Shown here: one piece after another, positions 1 to 25,044 of the stretch
Layout: each line of letters starts with the position of its first letter
Position numbering within the stretch: the first letter of the stretch is position 1
Assembly (NCBI RefSeq): GCF_000003605.2
Contig: NW_003105619.1
Location: forward strand, 152,192 to 178,844
Source: Saccoglossus kowalevskii
Taxonomy: Eukaryota; Hemichordata; Enteropneusta; Harrimaniidae
Length of the DNA stretch: 26,653 nt
Reading direction: 5' to 3'
Program-made: the position numbers and the translations under genes
The notes under the pieces: model-generated
Databases searched by the model: none
Told to the model about the DNA's origin: nothing
The model's input: the letters and a program-made list of their open reading frames with translations, nothing else

Positions 1-100
1 ATTTGTAAATTTCTAATGATGGCCGTTTCATCAACATCCAGGGAACTGGCTGAGGTCGTCCGAGCCTGTCGTGACGAAATATCAAATGCCGCAAAACTTG
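1..100 (+). repeat. Left terminal inverted repeat of the DNA transposon
   Basis: It matches the reverse complement of about 1981-2074 with scattered mismatches and short gaps, from the AAATTTCTAA motif through CATCCAGGGAACTG and CTGTCGTGACG to the CCGCAAA motif near 90. Beyond about 105 the two ends diverge. It starts at or before the window edge. Confidence 0.7.
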
Positions 101-420
101 TTGTTGACACGACGCGCTCCTAGCGAAATTCGCGAGAGATGATCCGGCTTGATCATTAGATGATGACCAGAATGTGCCAAGAACCAATCACAAGACCCGT
201 GTCGTGAACTCGCGAAATTTGAAAGAGCAACTAATATTCTTTAAGCTGGTATTTTTTTATTGATTTTATTTTTCATTCTTTTCGCCTGTTTTTCCAGTTT
301 AAAAATATGAGCTGACTGGAACCTTTATCCCCCCCTTTATTCCTTGTCTTATTTCTAATAAACTAGATACCAGCCGATCACGCCCCCCTACCGCGTACAG
401 TGGGGTCCCTGTTGTCTAAG

Positions 421-1260
421 CTGTGAAAAGTGAAAATAACAATTCGTTTATGGTGACGAGGCAGCTTGTTGGAACTGGCCCCGGCATTAGCAATGTATTA
501 CAATCATGCAGGACTGTGTTACAATCAGGTGCAGCCAATGGAACTGTTTATCGGAAAAGCTGGTCCAAGGGATTTTTGTTGAGGGCAGGGGATTTTTTTC
601 GATTTTTTGTAGAGGGTAGAGGGCGGAAAATATCAATACCCCCCCCCCCAGTGGGCAGGGCAGATTTATTAAAAAAATGGAAGGACAGGGAAACTTAGTG
701 GGTAGGGTACTTACATGAAAAATGTGGCAGGGTGGGCAAAACAGCCTTTAGGGCAAGGTATAAAATGTATAATTTCGTGCCGCCCCATCTGAAATACAGA
801 TGTGAACTAAAACGAGTGCCAAAAACGTACAACGTTGCCATAGATCCCGTCGAGTAAAAAAAAATTTAGGACGGAGGTGTTCTCATTGACCCAATAGAAA
901 TATGGTGTTTACTCTGATTTTCGAACAAATATTGGCCAAACTAATACTCGGTGTGCTTACTTGTAGTTACCATATGATTACATGCATGACATTAAATACG
1001 GAGATAACATGAAATGATTATGAAATGTTATGAAATGATGATTTTAAGCAGTGTATACTGTCAATAAATGTGCTATGAATAAACACAAACATACATTATT
1101 CTATAAACCGTATAAGGTTATATATAAAGATCCATAAAACGAATGAACCCCGCCCACACATACTGATATTTCTGGAAATTACGTAAATACATTGTGTGGT
1201 GATACTGAGCAGCAAATGTTTATAACCACAGTTTCATCTATCGAGAACCTTGTGCAGCAA
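421..1260. other. Internal part of the transposon, no recognisable gene
   Basis: It contains a chance 91-codon open frame (423-698) spanning G-rich repeats and a poly-C tract near 640-649. The translation has low complexity and no domain I recognise, so I do not call a gene. The rest is AT-rich with short ATGAAATG-type repeats near 1008-1036. Confidence 0.5.
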
Positions 1261-1550
1261 GCGAAATTTCACAGTTACAACTGCAACTGTTTATTTAGTC
1301 CATGGCGCAACTTATGAAAACCCGGTGGAAACGGGGGCTTGCATTTCGATGGAATTCATCTCCCCATCTACCAAAAGCAAATTTCTAGTCAACTACAGAA
1401 TTGGGTTTTGTGAATCGTCGGAATAGGCTACTTTGGCCAGTAATATATGGGGAATTTGACGGAGGAGATATTCACAGTAATCGAATCAAAACAAAATTAA
1501 AACTGTGAAACTGCTTTGCGAGCGGAAGTCGACATTTACGAAAACCTCGA

Positions 1551-1800
1551 AGACAGCATAATTATGATTACTGCAGATGCGAGGCATGGCTGGCGAAAAA
1601 CTCTCGTGACACTGACGTGATTGCTATTGGCAATGAAACCCACAAATTCATTGCCAATGCAGTTGTTACCAACGAAGACATCCGATTTCGAAGCGCCATG
1701 AAATGAATGGCCCGCTACAAATCAGCCGTACAAATATACCGGCATCTTGACAATAATGGAGTGAACGTAAAAAATCACGCCTGAGATAAGAGAGGCCGGG
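1551..1800 (+). pseudogene. Transposase fragment, Kolobok-like (degenerate)
   Basis: Conceptual translation gives DARHGWRK from 1575. After a one-base frame change in the A5 run at 1596-1600 it continues with DTDVIAIGNETHKF, then a TGA after the residues SAMK. Further on it gives IYRHLDNNGVNVKNHA and another stop. The spacing of the D-R-H, IG..THK and LD..GV..H.A blocks resembles a family of DDE-type transposase-like proteins that is multicopy in marine invertebrates. Frameshift and stops mean no intact product. Family assignment is uncertain. Confidence 0.45.
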
Positions 1801-1980
1801 GAATGAGAATCAGAATGATACATGGTTCAACTTTTACTAAAAAAAAGAACCGTGATGGCACTACCAAGTCCGCTGAAAGGCCGGTCATTGACCGTGTCAG
1901 TCGTGTCACGATCAACTGTGTAATAATTCCCCCTCACTTCAGTCATCGCATTTGGAGAAGTAATATTCTCTAACCAAGTT

Positions 1981-2074
1981 TGCGGGATATGATATTGCGT
2001 CACGACAGCCTCTGACGACCTCAGTCAGTTCCCTGGATGTTGGTGAAACGACCATTATTTAGAAATTCCCGCAA
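1981..2074 (-). repeat. Right terminal inverted repeat of the DNA transposon
   Basis: Inverted partner of positions 1-100. It reads GCGTCACGACAG, then CAGTTCCCTGGATG, then the AGAAATTCCCGC end. The level of divergence between the arms indicates an old insertion. Confidence 0.7.
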
Positions 2075-2188
2075 ACTTTTACAAAGGTCGCATTGCCATC
2101 ATGAGCAATGCTTTAGCGGAGGCGGCCCGGGACTATGGATTGAATATTACATGCATAGCAGGGTCAGCTAATGTAGGTCAGGTAATCG

Positions 2189-2252
2189 AATGTTGAGGTA
2201 ATCGCAAGTCAAGCGAACCGAATGTTGAGGTAATCGCAAGTTAAGCGAACCG
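2189..2252. repeat. Two-copy 32-bp tandem repeat
   Basis: Units at 2189-2220 and 2221-2252 differ at one base. Each begins AATGTTGAGG and ends AAGCGAACCG. A partial further copy may precede at about 2180. Confidence 0.85.
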
Positions 2253-2284
2253 AATATCAAGACATTTGGACGTGAAAATAACCG

Positions 2285-2560
2285 AATCTTATGACAATTG
2301 AATGTCAAGATAATGTCTAAATAACGACACAATTATAACACAATGACAAAATAATATTGTAGCAATTACACAATAATGAAATAATTGAGAAATAAAGTTG
2401 AAACAATGAAACAGTAGCAATACGATAAGACAATAATGAAATAAACGCAAAATAATGTTTAAATAAATACTAAATAACCGAATAATGACCAAATAATAAC
2501 CAAACAAGTTTCCAAATAAAGACCAAACAACTAAACAATGTTCAAATAATGACACTAAGC
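2285..2560. repeat. AT-rich degenerate short-period repeat
   Basis: A run of variants of AATAATGACCAAATAA-like words with no fixed register. It produces an artificial open frame on the minus strand rich in L, F, I, Y and V. I read it as low-complexity satellite-like DNA, not a gene. Confidence 0.65.
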
Positions 2561-2625
2561 TAATTTTGGCGGTATTCTCACCCCGTATTCAACAACAAAC
2601 AAGCGACTTTACTCTGTGATGCAGA

Positions 2626-2990
2626 TTGTGTAAAGACTTTTTAAAATTGGAAAAGGATATTTACCTGTGTACAGTCTACATTCCACCATCCAACTCATCA
2701 TATTATGAAAAGAAAAATACAGATCCCTATAGTATATTACAATCAGAAATCAACACCTACAAACAAAAAGGTTATGTCATGCTACAAGGAGATTTCAATG
2801 CCCAAACAGCCAACTTAGTGGACACTATAGAAGACGATGAGGACAACTATATACCAACACCTGGTATGTACACATGTGATACACTAACCAAAAAGTAACA
2901 TAACATGGACACCCAGAAAAATACATTTGGAGAAGACTTGATAATCAAAGAAAGCTTAGAAAGAACTCCCGTGTGCTGAGAGTTTTGGAG
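2626..2990 (+). pseudogene. LINE endonuclease fragment
   Basis: The translation contains DIYLCTVYIPPSNSSYY followed by a GDFNAQT motif (about residues 55-61 of the open part). That is the usual pairing of a YIPPS strand and the catalytic GDFNA loop in LINE apurinic-like endonucleases. The frame is open to a TAA at 2896-2898. It continues in the same frame with N..G..L-like residues to about 2980, then meets a TGA. The N-terminal half of the domain (including the first catalytic Asn/Glu) is missing. Confidence 0.75.
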
Positions 2991-3640
2991 ACACATTACA
3001 AATTAATTCAAAATTACTTATACTTGAGATATTGATGGAATAGCTGAAAACTAATTATGCAAATAAGGTAACTAATATGAACAGATTTAAGTGTAAGACA
3101 ATTAAGGTCTGCACAATGTACCAAGTTTCATTGAAATGTGATTAGAACCAAAAAAATATTAATTATTATACTAATTAGAGAATTAATATGAACAGATTTT
3201 AACCCAAAATTAATCAGACTCCCCTGGCGGCAATGATAACATGCGAACACGGAGCCAACAAATGAGGTTTCAACTGGTACTGGTATTATTATACTCTGCA
3301 AACATCAAGTACAATAACGCGGTAAAACTCCACTACTCCAATAACTAGATAGTATATACTTAAACTCCAATACAATTCAACGAGATCTCCGATCTGAACT
3401 CAGTGCTGAACAACTCCCCTATATATACCCCCACTGTCAGCATACATAATGAGTCTGGAATTTACTATAAATTTCTAGAATGTTCCATTACCTTCTATTG
3501 CCTCCTACAGTGTTCTATTACCTATTCAACCATTTTCTAAAAAAAAATCTAGAATACTCCACCCAGACACAGTAAGGTTCTAGAACATTCTCAGTGACAC
3601 AGATTTAGAAAAAGCACCGTACTGTAGACCATATTCTAAC
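2990..3640. other. Unidentified DNA interrupting the LINE
   Basis: About 650 bp with no open frame lie where the LINE should encode the endonuclease-RT linker. It carries a 16-base direct repeat starting TAATATGAACAG at 3073 and 3184. It also has several TCTAGAA words (3474, 3549, 3575) and a TATATATA followed by CCCCC at 3421-3432. I cannot find paired TIRs or target duplications, so element type is unknown. It could be a second transposon inside the LINE or LINE sequence decayed beyond recognition. Confidence 0.4.
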
Positions 3641-4388
3641 ACTACACACCATGGTAAAAAAATACCAATCAAAGAATAAAAACCTGTATTGTTGCTTCAT
3701 CGATCTGAAAAAATGCTTTGATACAATGTAGAGAACTGGTCAGCTATACAAATTACAAAGGAACAACATTAATGGCCACATATACAAGATAATCAAAAGC
3801 ATGTACAGCAACATTATTTTCCATGTAAAACTGAAAGACAAAATTACACCAACCTCCAAGACTGATAATGGAGTAAAGCAAGGATGCCCACTTAGTCCAA
3901 CATTTTTTAGCATTTTTATCAATGACTTGGTCGAATTGTTAAATGTCACTGCAGTTGATGAGCCGGAACTTGACAACCAACCAATATCAAGCTTACTATT
4001 TGCCGACGACATTGTACTCACCTCAACATCGAAGACTGGTCTGCAGTCATCACTTGACAACCTTTATAACTACACCAATAAATGGGGACTGGAAGTGAAC
4101 ACGATGAAATCAAAAATTCTAATATTCTCAAAAAACCGCCACAAAACAGATGTATCATCATTCAGATATGGCGACACTACTATGGACAAAACTGACAAAT
4201 TCACGTACCTGGGTTCAACTTTTAGCTCAAATGGTTCCTTAATCAACACCGTGGACAAACTCCCGGATAAAACAAGGAAAACAGAATATATACTATCAAA
4301 CATTTACAAGAACAATACAAACAACATTAAGCTTAAGACAAAACTATTTGAAACAGTCCAACTGCCAATACTGAAATTTGGGGAATAA
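3640..4388 (+). pseudogene. LINE reverse transcriptase fragment
   Basis: The frame holds CCFIDLKKCFDT (RT block A, with an in-frame TAG at 3729-3731 just after it). It then has GVKQGCPLSPTFFSIFIND (block B) and LLFADDIVL (catalytic FADD at 3999-4010). NTMKSKILIFS and FTYLGSTFSSNGS follow at the positions of blocks D and E. The domain is nearly complete from block A onward but ends at a TAA at 4386-4388. On this reading it is an inactive copy. Confidence 0.88.
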
Positions 4389-4439
4389 CAATTAAACCAG
4401 ACAAGTGGGACAAAACTGAAACTGTAGACACATTCTAAA

Positions 4440-5075
4440 TGTTAACAATAGAACAAGCACAATTGGTTGTAGACTTGAACTCGGGAGATTACCATTAATC
4501 TCAAATATACAGCTACAATCTGTTAAATATTACCAAAGTATTAGGAACAATGGTCCTATCAGTTACACATACCATGCAGTTAGGGAACTTGAACAACGTT
4601 GTTATAAAGACTCATGGATTGAAGGCATATACAAAATTAGGGACATTTACAATATAAACCCTATTACCATATCAAAAAAGTCATTCTTAGAGAAAACTAA
4701 GAACCACTACACAGATTCATGGATTAGCGATATTAATAAAACAGATTCTAAGCTCAGAACATACAGCCTCCTTAAAAATGATATCAGTACGTCACACTAT
4801 CTGCATTTATTACATAATAGAGATTGAGCTGCCATAAACTTCAAATTGAAGTTGACAGACATAAAAGGCCAACAATACCAGCAGAAATAAGAATCTGTAA
4901 AAAATGCACTTCATCAGAAATTGAAGATGAAATACATTTTGTAACAGGGTGTGATTTTTATAATACTGAAAGAGAAATACTTTATACAGAATTCACAAAT
5001 GTACTCCCCACTTTTCAATCAGAAAACAATATAAAGAAATTCAAAACTGTTATTAATACAAAAGAACATAAATAA
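4440..5075 (+). pseudogene. LINE C-terminal region with Cys/His knuckle
   Basis: About 4540-4827 reads in one frame (SYTYHAVRELEQ, then LHLLHNRD and a TGA). It shifts near 4824 into a second frame open to 5075, which reads HKLQIEVDRHKRP, then CKKC, then EIEDEIHFVTGC. The C-x2-C-x9-H-x4-C arrangement after an R-x-P/E-x-R-x-C stretch is typical of the C-terminus of CR1/L2/Jockey-like LINE proteins. Stops and the frameshift make it a pseudogene. Confidence 0.72.
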
Positions 5076-5289
5076 ATCAGGCATGTGACTAAATACTTAA
5101 AACTTTGTTTCAAGAAACATGACACATAGACATGTACTTATCATACATAATTGTATATCACCACACTATCTCAGGCTAATTTGCCATTTTAAACTGCATT
5201 TATCTTAATTTTCTTTAACTTCTATTTTGTTACCGTTTTCTAAAATTTATTACATAACAGCCTAAAATGATTTGTTAACTTTCATTATG

Positions 5290-5318
5290 GTGTAATAAAT
5301 GAAATTATTATTATTATG
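5290..5318 (+). repeat. LINE 3' tail, (ATT)n
   Basis: GTGTAATAAATG followed by repeated ATT ends the LINE similarity. A short simple-repeat 3' tail in place of poly(A) is usual for CR1/L2-type LINEs. Confidence 0.6.
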
Positions 5319-6264
5319 TGGTTCAATTACCATGTTATGTAGTGCATTTGGCAAGAGTTCCTTTTGTCCCCCACCCAATCCCCATCCCTAACTCAACACT
5401 CACTCCCAGTTACCCAATTCATTTATATATGCCCCCTCTAGATAACTATAGATGTCCTTAGGAGGGGCATGTACAATTAAATGGGGAGTGCTGGAGGGGA
5501 GGGTAGGGTTAGGGTAAATTCCAATTCCCCTTCCAAAGTTGTAAACACCTTTTGTTATGTAAATCACAAGCACACCTGATAGATTCCAAATGTTCTTCCA
5601 GAATTGAAAACAAGTATGACCTGCCAATCACCTTTATCACAGTTATCACAATACACACAGTTTCTTCCCATGATTCTATGCACACTTCCATTTGCAGGGT
5701 TTGAGGTAATATGACCAAAATATATAATAATAGATGCTGACACATAGCATAGTATAATATAGAGACCTCAGTCACAATATGTATACATCTATATAAAATT
5801 GTTAATTGTAGTGCTATATTATGTATGGAATGTGTGTAAAAGAGTGTATGTAAAGATATCCGATTGTAGCTACCCTAGGGAAAGATATGATCAAAAGACA
5901 TTTACAAAAACCTCATATCACATTTTGGTCCTAACTTTGATTCTGTGTACATCAGTTGTTGTGAATGCTGCAGAAACTGATCATTTCTGGTTATGTAGTA
6001 CATTGAATTTTGTATAATAATGTACACATTGACCTGGGAGAGTGAATGTACTTTGTATATTGTTACTGTTATATGTTCATCGTACCTTGTTGAGTTTATT
6101 TCAGATGGCTTATCAGTGTCAATAACAATGCAATAACTAGAACATGAACAAATCGTTATACTTGTACTAATTAATAATGTTACCTCGTCCACTCAAGACA
6201 TCATCATCTTTTTCTGAATACGTATTGTAATGAAACGTTTTTTGTAATCGTATGAAATAAACAT
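5319..6264. other. Intergenic DNA, nothing recognised
   Basis: No supported exon, RNA gene or element. A pyrimidine-rich stretch (5360-5410) and a G-rich stretch (5485-5515) are local composition features. Short open frames on both strands here have no recognisable motifs. Confidence 0.5.
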
Positions 6265-6270
6265 AACAAG

Positions 6271-7224
6271 TCATTGAAAATGACACAGTCCCTGTTAAAT
6301 TTTTGAAAGTTCTCTTTGTGCTCGTCATATTAAAGCGGAGGGGTTGTCCCGAGCGTGTCCTTGAAACTTGATTTCCAAGTGGCGTATACAACAGATTGTT
6401 CATTTACATCAAAACATGTGTTCCGTGTAGTAGTAATATGGCCAAAAATAAAAACAGCCGTTATTCGGCCATCTTTGATCTGATTATGAAACACACTGAT
6501 ATGTATTATGTATGTGTCAAATACGAATGAAAATGGTACATAAATTGTGGAAATATAGTAGTAAGGACAAAAAGTCAGATGGCTTCGTTGACCAGATTTT
6601 GAAACAAATTGTCATGGACATGCATCCTAACATGTATAAAGTACATGTATGTGCCAAATTTGAATGAAAACTGACAGAGCACGTCCAAAATACAACATTT
6701 AAAAAAACCAAGATGGCTGCCAGTCGACCATTTTGAATCGAATCGCTAAACCACTGCATGTGCATATGTCGAACATAAGGTACTAGGCACATGCGAAGAA
6801 TGAACGGAATCGGTCCACAGGATTCTGAAATATGACTCTGGACAGACTGACGCACAAACGAACGGTCACACGGACGGATGGACAGACTCAGGAATTCACG
6901 GACGGTCGGGGACAGGTATCCTAACATGTATGATCTTATGTACCAAGTTTGAATGAAAACTGACAAAGCATGTCCAAAATACAACATTTTCAAAAAACAA
7001 GATGGCTGCCAGTCGGCCATTTTGAATTGAATCGCTAAACCACTGCATGTGCATATGTCCCACATAAAGTACTAGACACATCCAAAGAATGAACGGAATC
7101 GGTCCAAGGGATTCTGAGATATGACTCCGGACGGACGCACAGACGAACGGACGCACAGACGCACGGACGGACGGAGACCGAACTATAAGTCCCCGTTTTC
7201 GGACTTCGTCCGAACGGGGACTAA
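6271..7224 (+). mobile_element. Helitron-like non-autonomous element (HINE/pearl type), copy 1
   Basis: It aligns end to end with 25045-26113. It starts TCATTGAAAATGACACAG and carries a subterminal AGTCCCTGTT. Its internal units begin ATCCTAACATGTAT (6624 and 6918). It then has a tract of GACGG/GACGC words (7130-7176) and ends in a hairpin followed by CTAA. The 5' TC, 3' hairpin plus CTRR, short inverted match between the 5' subterminal AGTCCCCGTT and the 3' AACGGGGACT, and an internal repeat block match the published layout of Helentron-derived HINE elements. It has no coding capacity. It lies 380 bp beyond the poly(A) signal of the ABCC gene. Confidence 0.7.
7188..7222 (+). repeat. 3' terminal hairpin of Helitron-like copy 1
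   Basis: Outer arms AGTCCCCGTT and AACGGGGACT pair, and the inner CGGAC / GTCCG also pair around a short TTC loop. CTAA follows directly (7221-7224). Confidence 0.8.
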
Positions 7225-7604
7225 CAATGCGAATATTACAAACTGCAGTACAATGTAGCGTAATATATTTTGTGATTGTGTACACTTTATTGCGATATTA
7301 CCCACCTACATTATAATAAATATAAGCCAAGCAGAACTGTAGGATGAACATGAGCTTGATGAGAATATGGCTACATTTGCTCATATTTTACATATGTGAC
7401 ATCATCGATGAATAGTGTTAGCGTTAATGTTAAGAAAATCGCATTGTCAAGCTCAAACTAACATATATGTATTTTTAAAAGGGTCTTAGAAAATGGGCTG
7501 AGTGTCATGACAATTACAAAGTGAACCAATCATTAGTTCTAGTCAATATTCATGTAATTTAGAGAACAAATGATATCACACCTGAAATATACGCCAAACT
7601 CGCT
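7225..7604. other. Intergenic spacer downstream of the ABCC gene
   Basis: AT-rich DNA between the Helitron-like copy 1 and the gene's 3' UTR. I see no exon, RNA gene or repeat in it. Confidence 0.5.
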
Positions 7605-7610
7605 TTTATT
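7605..7610 (-). promoter_or_regulatory. Candidate poly(A) signal AATAAA of the ABCC gene
   Basis: TTTATT on the plus strand is AATAAA on the gene strand, about 150 bp past the stop codon at 7759-7761. It is the first canonical hexamer after the stop. Position and spacing are plausible for a short 3' UTR. Cleavage is not proven. Confidence 0.5.
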
Positions 7611-7758
7611 CACATACTTTGTTTGTTCAAAAAAGGTAATCGATTTATAAGTTGTTGTTGATAATAAACTGAAACAAAGCTCTTAATTGGTTCCATACCA
7701 AATATTCATTGATATTCTGAACCGGGATATGTAGTTATGTGTAGAGACCACACATTCG

Positions 7759-23454
<15,696 letters not shown>

Positions 23455-24189
23455 CTAATAAAGGCATATAGTTCAATGGATTGGTAAAGCTTTTGCCCCA
23501 ACTAAAATGTCAAACATTTCATCCTTACAACGATTATTACGATTGACTACCGGTAATTTTACATACTTGTATGTTAGTGGACATTCACAAGATCGGAATG
23601 ATTCAATACAGAGTTGACATAGAATGTCATATTAGTCATGGTTTATTCACGAATTCAATACACAATGGTCTAGTTGACATCATGAGGGAAAGGAATATTA
23701 TAAAATGTGATTAACATACACTGACAATTTTGTATTTGCATGAATATAATCTTAGTGATGTGAATAATTATACAACGTATGAAGTGTTGCTTGCCATTTT
23801 AAATGAAATTCAATCTTTCAGTCACCAGGATCAGAACCAACAGAAGTGAAGTTGATTTGTGAGGATTGTTTACTTTGTATTCTAAGAAGACTTGTTTTGT
23901 ATACGATATATACCCTCGTTATGACAATCAGTCATATCAAATGGTATAGAGACACTGTGCAACATTGCTACTCCAACAGAATCGATTAAAATTACTTATA
24001 AATTCGAGGTACGAACCATTTCTTAATATTTTTTATCAAAGTTTCTGGAGATGTTAAATTTTCTGAATCGTCAAAAGTCGAGGACGAAAAACATTTTGAC
24101 AAAATTCAAGGAAACTGTCTATTCAACTGTAGTATTAACCTAATTAACAAAGATCTTTGTGAGTCCACGATATTCAAGGATTATATTTT
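23455..24189 (-). other. Upstream intron of the ABCC gene, no exon found
   Basis: The acceptor of exon 1 is at 23455-23456. I searched the minus strand for the missing TMD1 exon. The one donor-like site (ACATAC on plus at 23564-23569) has stops in all three frames just upstream. The intron therefore spans at least 3.2 kb, to beyond the window. Confidence 0.55.
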
Positions 24190-25044
24190 GACACCTGTGT
24201 AAATGTCCTACATTTTGGGAAGATAGTGGACAAATTTGTAAATGTCTTACATTGTTTTTAAATGACAGTTGGCACTTCTTAGAAAACGAAGGACAACTGT
24301 ATTAACCTCGCTATTTGAAATAAGTGGTTGGCACCTGGGCAATCCATCTACATTATTTAAGACAATGGTCGGCACCTGGATAAACCTTTTACATTATTTA
24401 AGACAATGGGCCATTCCAGTTTATATCTGCACCCCCCCCCCCTGTTGATGTGGTCGGATTTCCATTACTGTATGATGGGGAAAATACCCCAGAATTCCAA
24501 CTGTATATGGAGATACAGAATCTGGAAATCCAGACGAGTATGGAAAAAAATCCAGGCAGTTATGGCCTAGTTTATCTCGCCACATACCAGTTGATGAGGT
24601 ATGTATGACTAAAACAACTTGGAATTTTTACTGTATATGGTAAACAAATTGGGCCAGTATGAAATAGTTATTACTGAAATTAGATAAGGATTGTGGCACG
24701 AATGAGCTCATCAACACCGTGAATCAGGACTAGTATGGATTTCCATTATCAAATATACAATTTTGAACTTAGCATATGATGAGAGTTATATTTGGAAATC
24801 CTACTCTGTATGGTGGCATGAACGAACTCATCAACACCATAAGTAGGAACTATAGTTTTGGATTTCCATTACTGTATGGTGCAAGGTGATTTGGAAATAA
24901 AACTTTGTATGACTTATACACCCATGGAAATTATACTCTGTATGAAGTAAACACACAAGCTCATCAACAGGGGGTGCAGATATAAACTGGAATGGCCCAA
25001 TGGTTAGCACCTGGATAAACCTTCTACATTATTTAAACAACAAG
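24190..25044. repeat. ~41-bp minisatellite, interrupted by a TIR element
   Basis: Units start near 24190, 24229, 24271, 24330, 24371 and, after the inserted element, 25006. The best two read GGCACCTGGATAAACCTTT then ACATTATTTAAGACAATGG. Removing 24409-25002 restores the 41-bp spacing of the last units. The older left units are more diverged. Confidence 0.75.
24409..24997. mobile_element. Non-autonomous TIR element (MITE), 589 bp
   Basis: Inverted ends begin GGCCATTCCAGTTTATATC and continue through TGCACCCCC and TGTTGATG on the left. The right end is their reverse complement (about 24960-24997). A 5-bp duplication CAATG flanks it (24404-24408 and 24998-25002). There is no coding capacity. Internal imperfect repeats include CTCATCAACACC (24708, 24828) and GGATTTCCATTACTGTATG (24457, 24867). 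I cannot assign a superfamily. Confidence 0.82.

Larger units (their letters stand above)
1..2080 (+). mobile_element. Decayed DNA transposon with long terminal inverted repeats
   Basis: The first ~100 bases recur in inverted orientation at about 1981-2074. The core shared by both copies includes CATCCAGGGAACTG and GAGGTCGTC. Between them lies a broken transposase-like reading frame (about 1551-1800, plus strand). TIRs plus an internal transposase point to a class II element about 2 kb long. The left end may continue before position 1, so I cannot see the left target-site duplication. The Kolobok superfamily is my best guess from the transposase motifs, but this is from memory of the family, not a search. 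All internal frames are interrupted. Confidence 0.55.
2615..5318 (+). mobile_element. 5'-truncated non-LTR retrotransposon (LINE), split by an insertion
   Basis: Plus-strand fragments appear in the order expected for an ORF2-type LINE: apurinic-type endonuclease (2626-2990), reverse transcriptase (about 3640-4388), and a C-terminal Cys/His knuckle region (about 4500-5075). The ATT-rich tail ends near 5318. The 5' end is lost inside the endonuclease, and the segment between endonuclease and RT is missing or replaced. FADD in the RT, the C-terminal C-x2-C-x9-H-x4-C, and a simple-repeat tail fit the Jockey/CR1/L2-like group. Several stops and frameshifts show it is inactive. Confidence 0.8.

Noticed and set aside
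423-698. 91-codon plus-strand frame
   Set aside because: Non-ATG start, crosses G-rich and poly-C repeats inside a decayed transposon, no motif.
2101-2195. Short frame MSNALAEAARDYGLN next to the transposon end
   Set aside because: About 30 codons, no support from neighbours, no recognised family.
2289-2555. 88-codon hydrophobic minus-strand frame
   Set aside because: Translation of degenerate AATAATGAC-type low-complexity DNA; the apparent membrane character comes from base composition.
5500-5516. GGGTTAGGGT, telomere-like
   Set aside because: Only about one and a half units inside a G-rich stretch; no array.
6517-7285. Minus-strand frames of 129 and 182 codons
   Set aside because: They fall in the Helitron-like repeat. 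The same words (MHMQWFSDSIQNG and similar) recur in each internal unit and in copy 2, so they are translations of a repeat.
23564-23645. Possible upstream exon with a GTATGT donor on the minus strand
   Set aside because: Stops in all three frames directly before the donor, and no similarity to the expected TMD1 segment.
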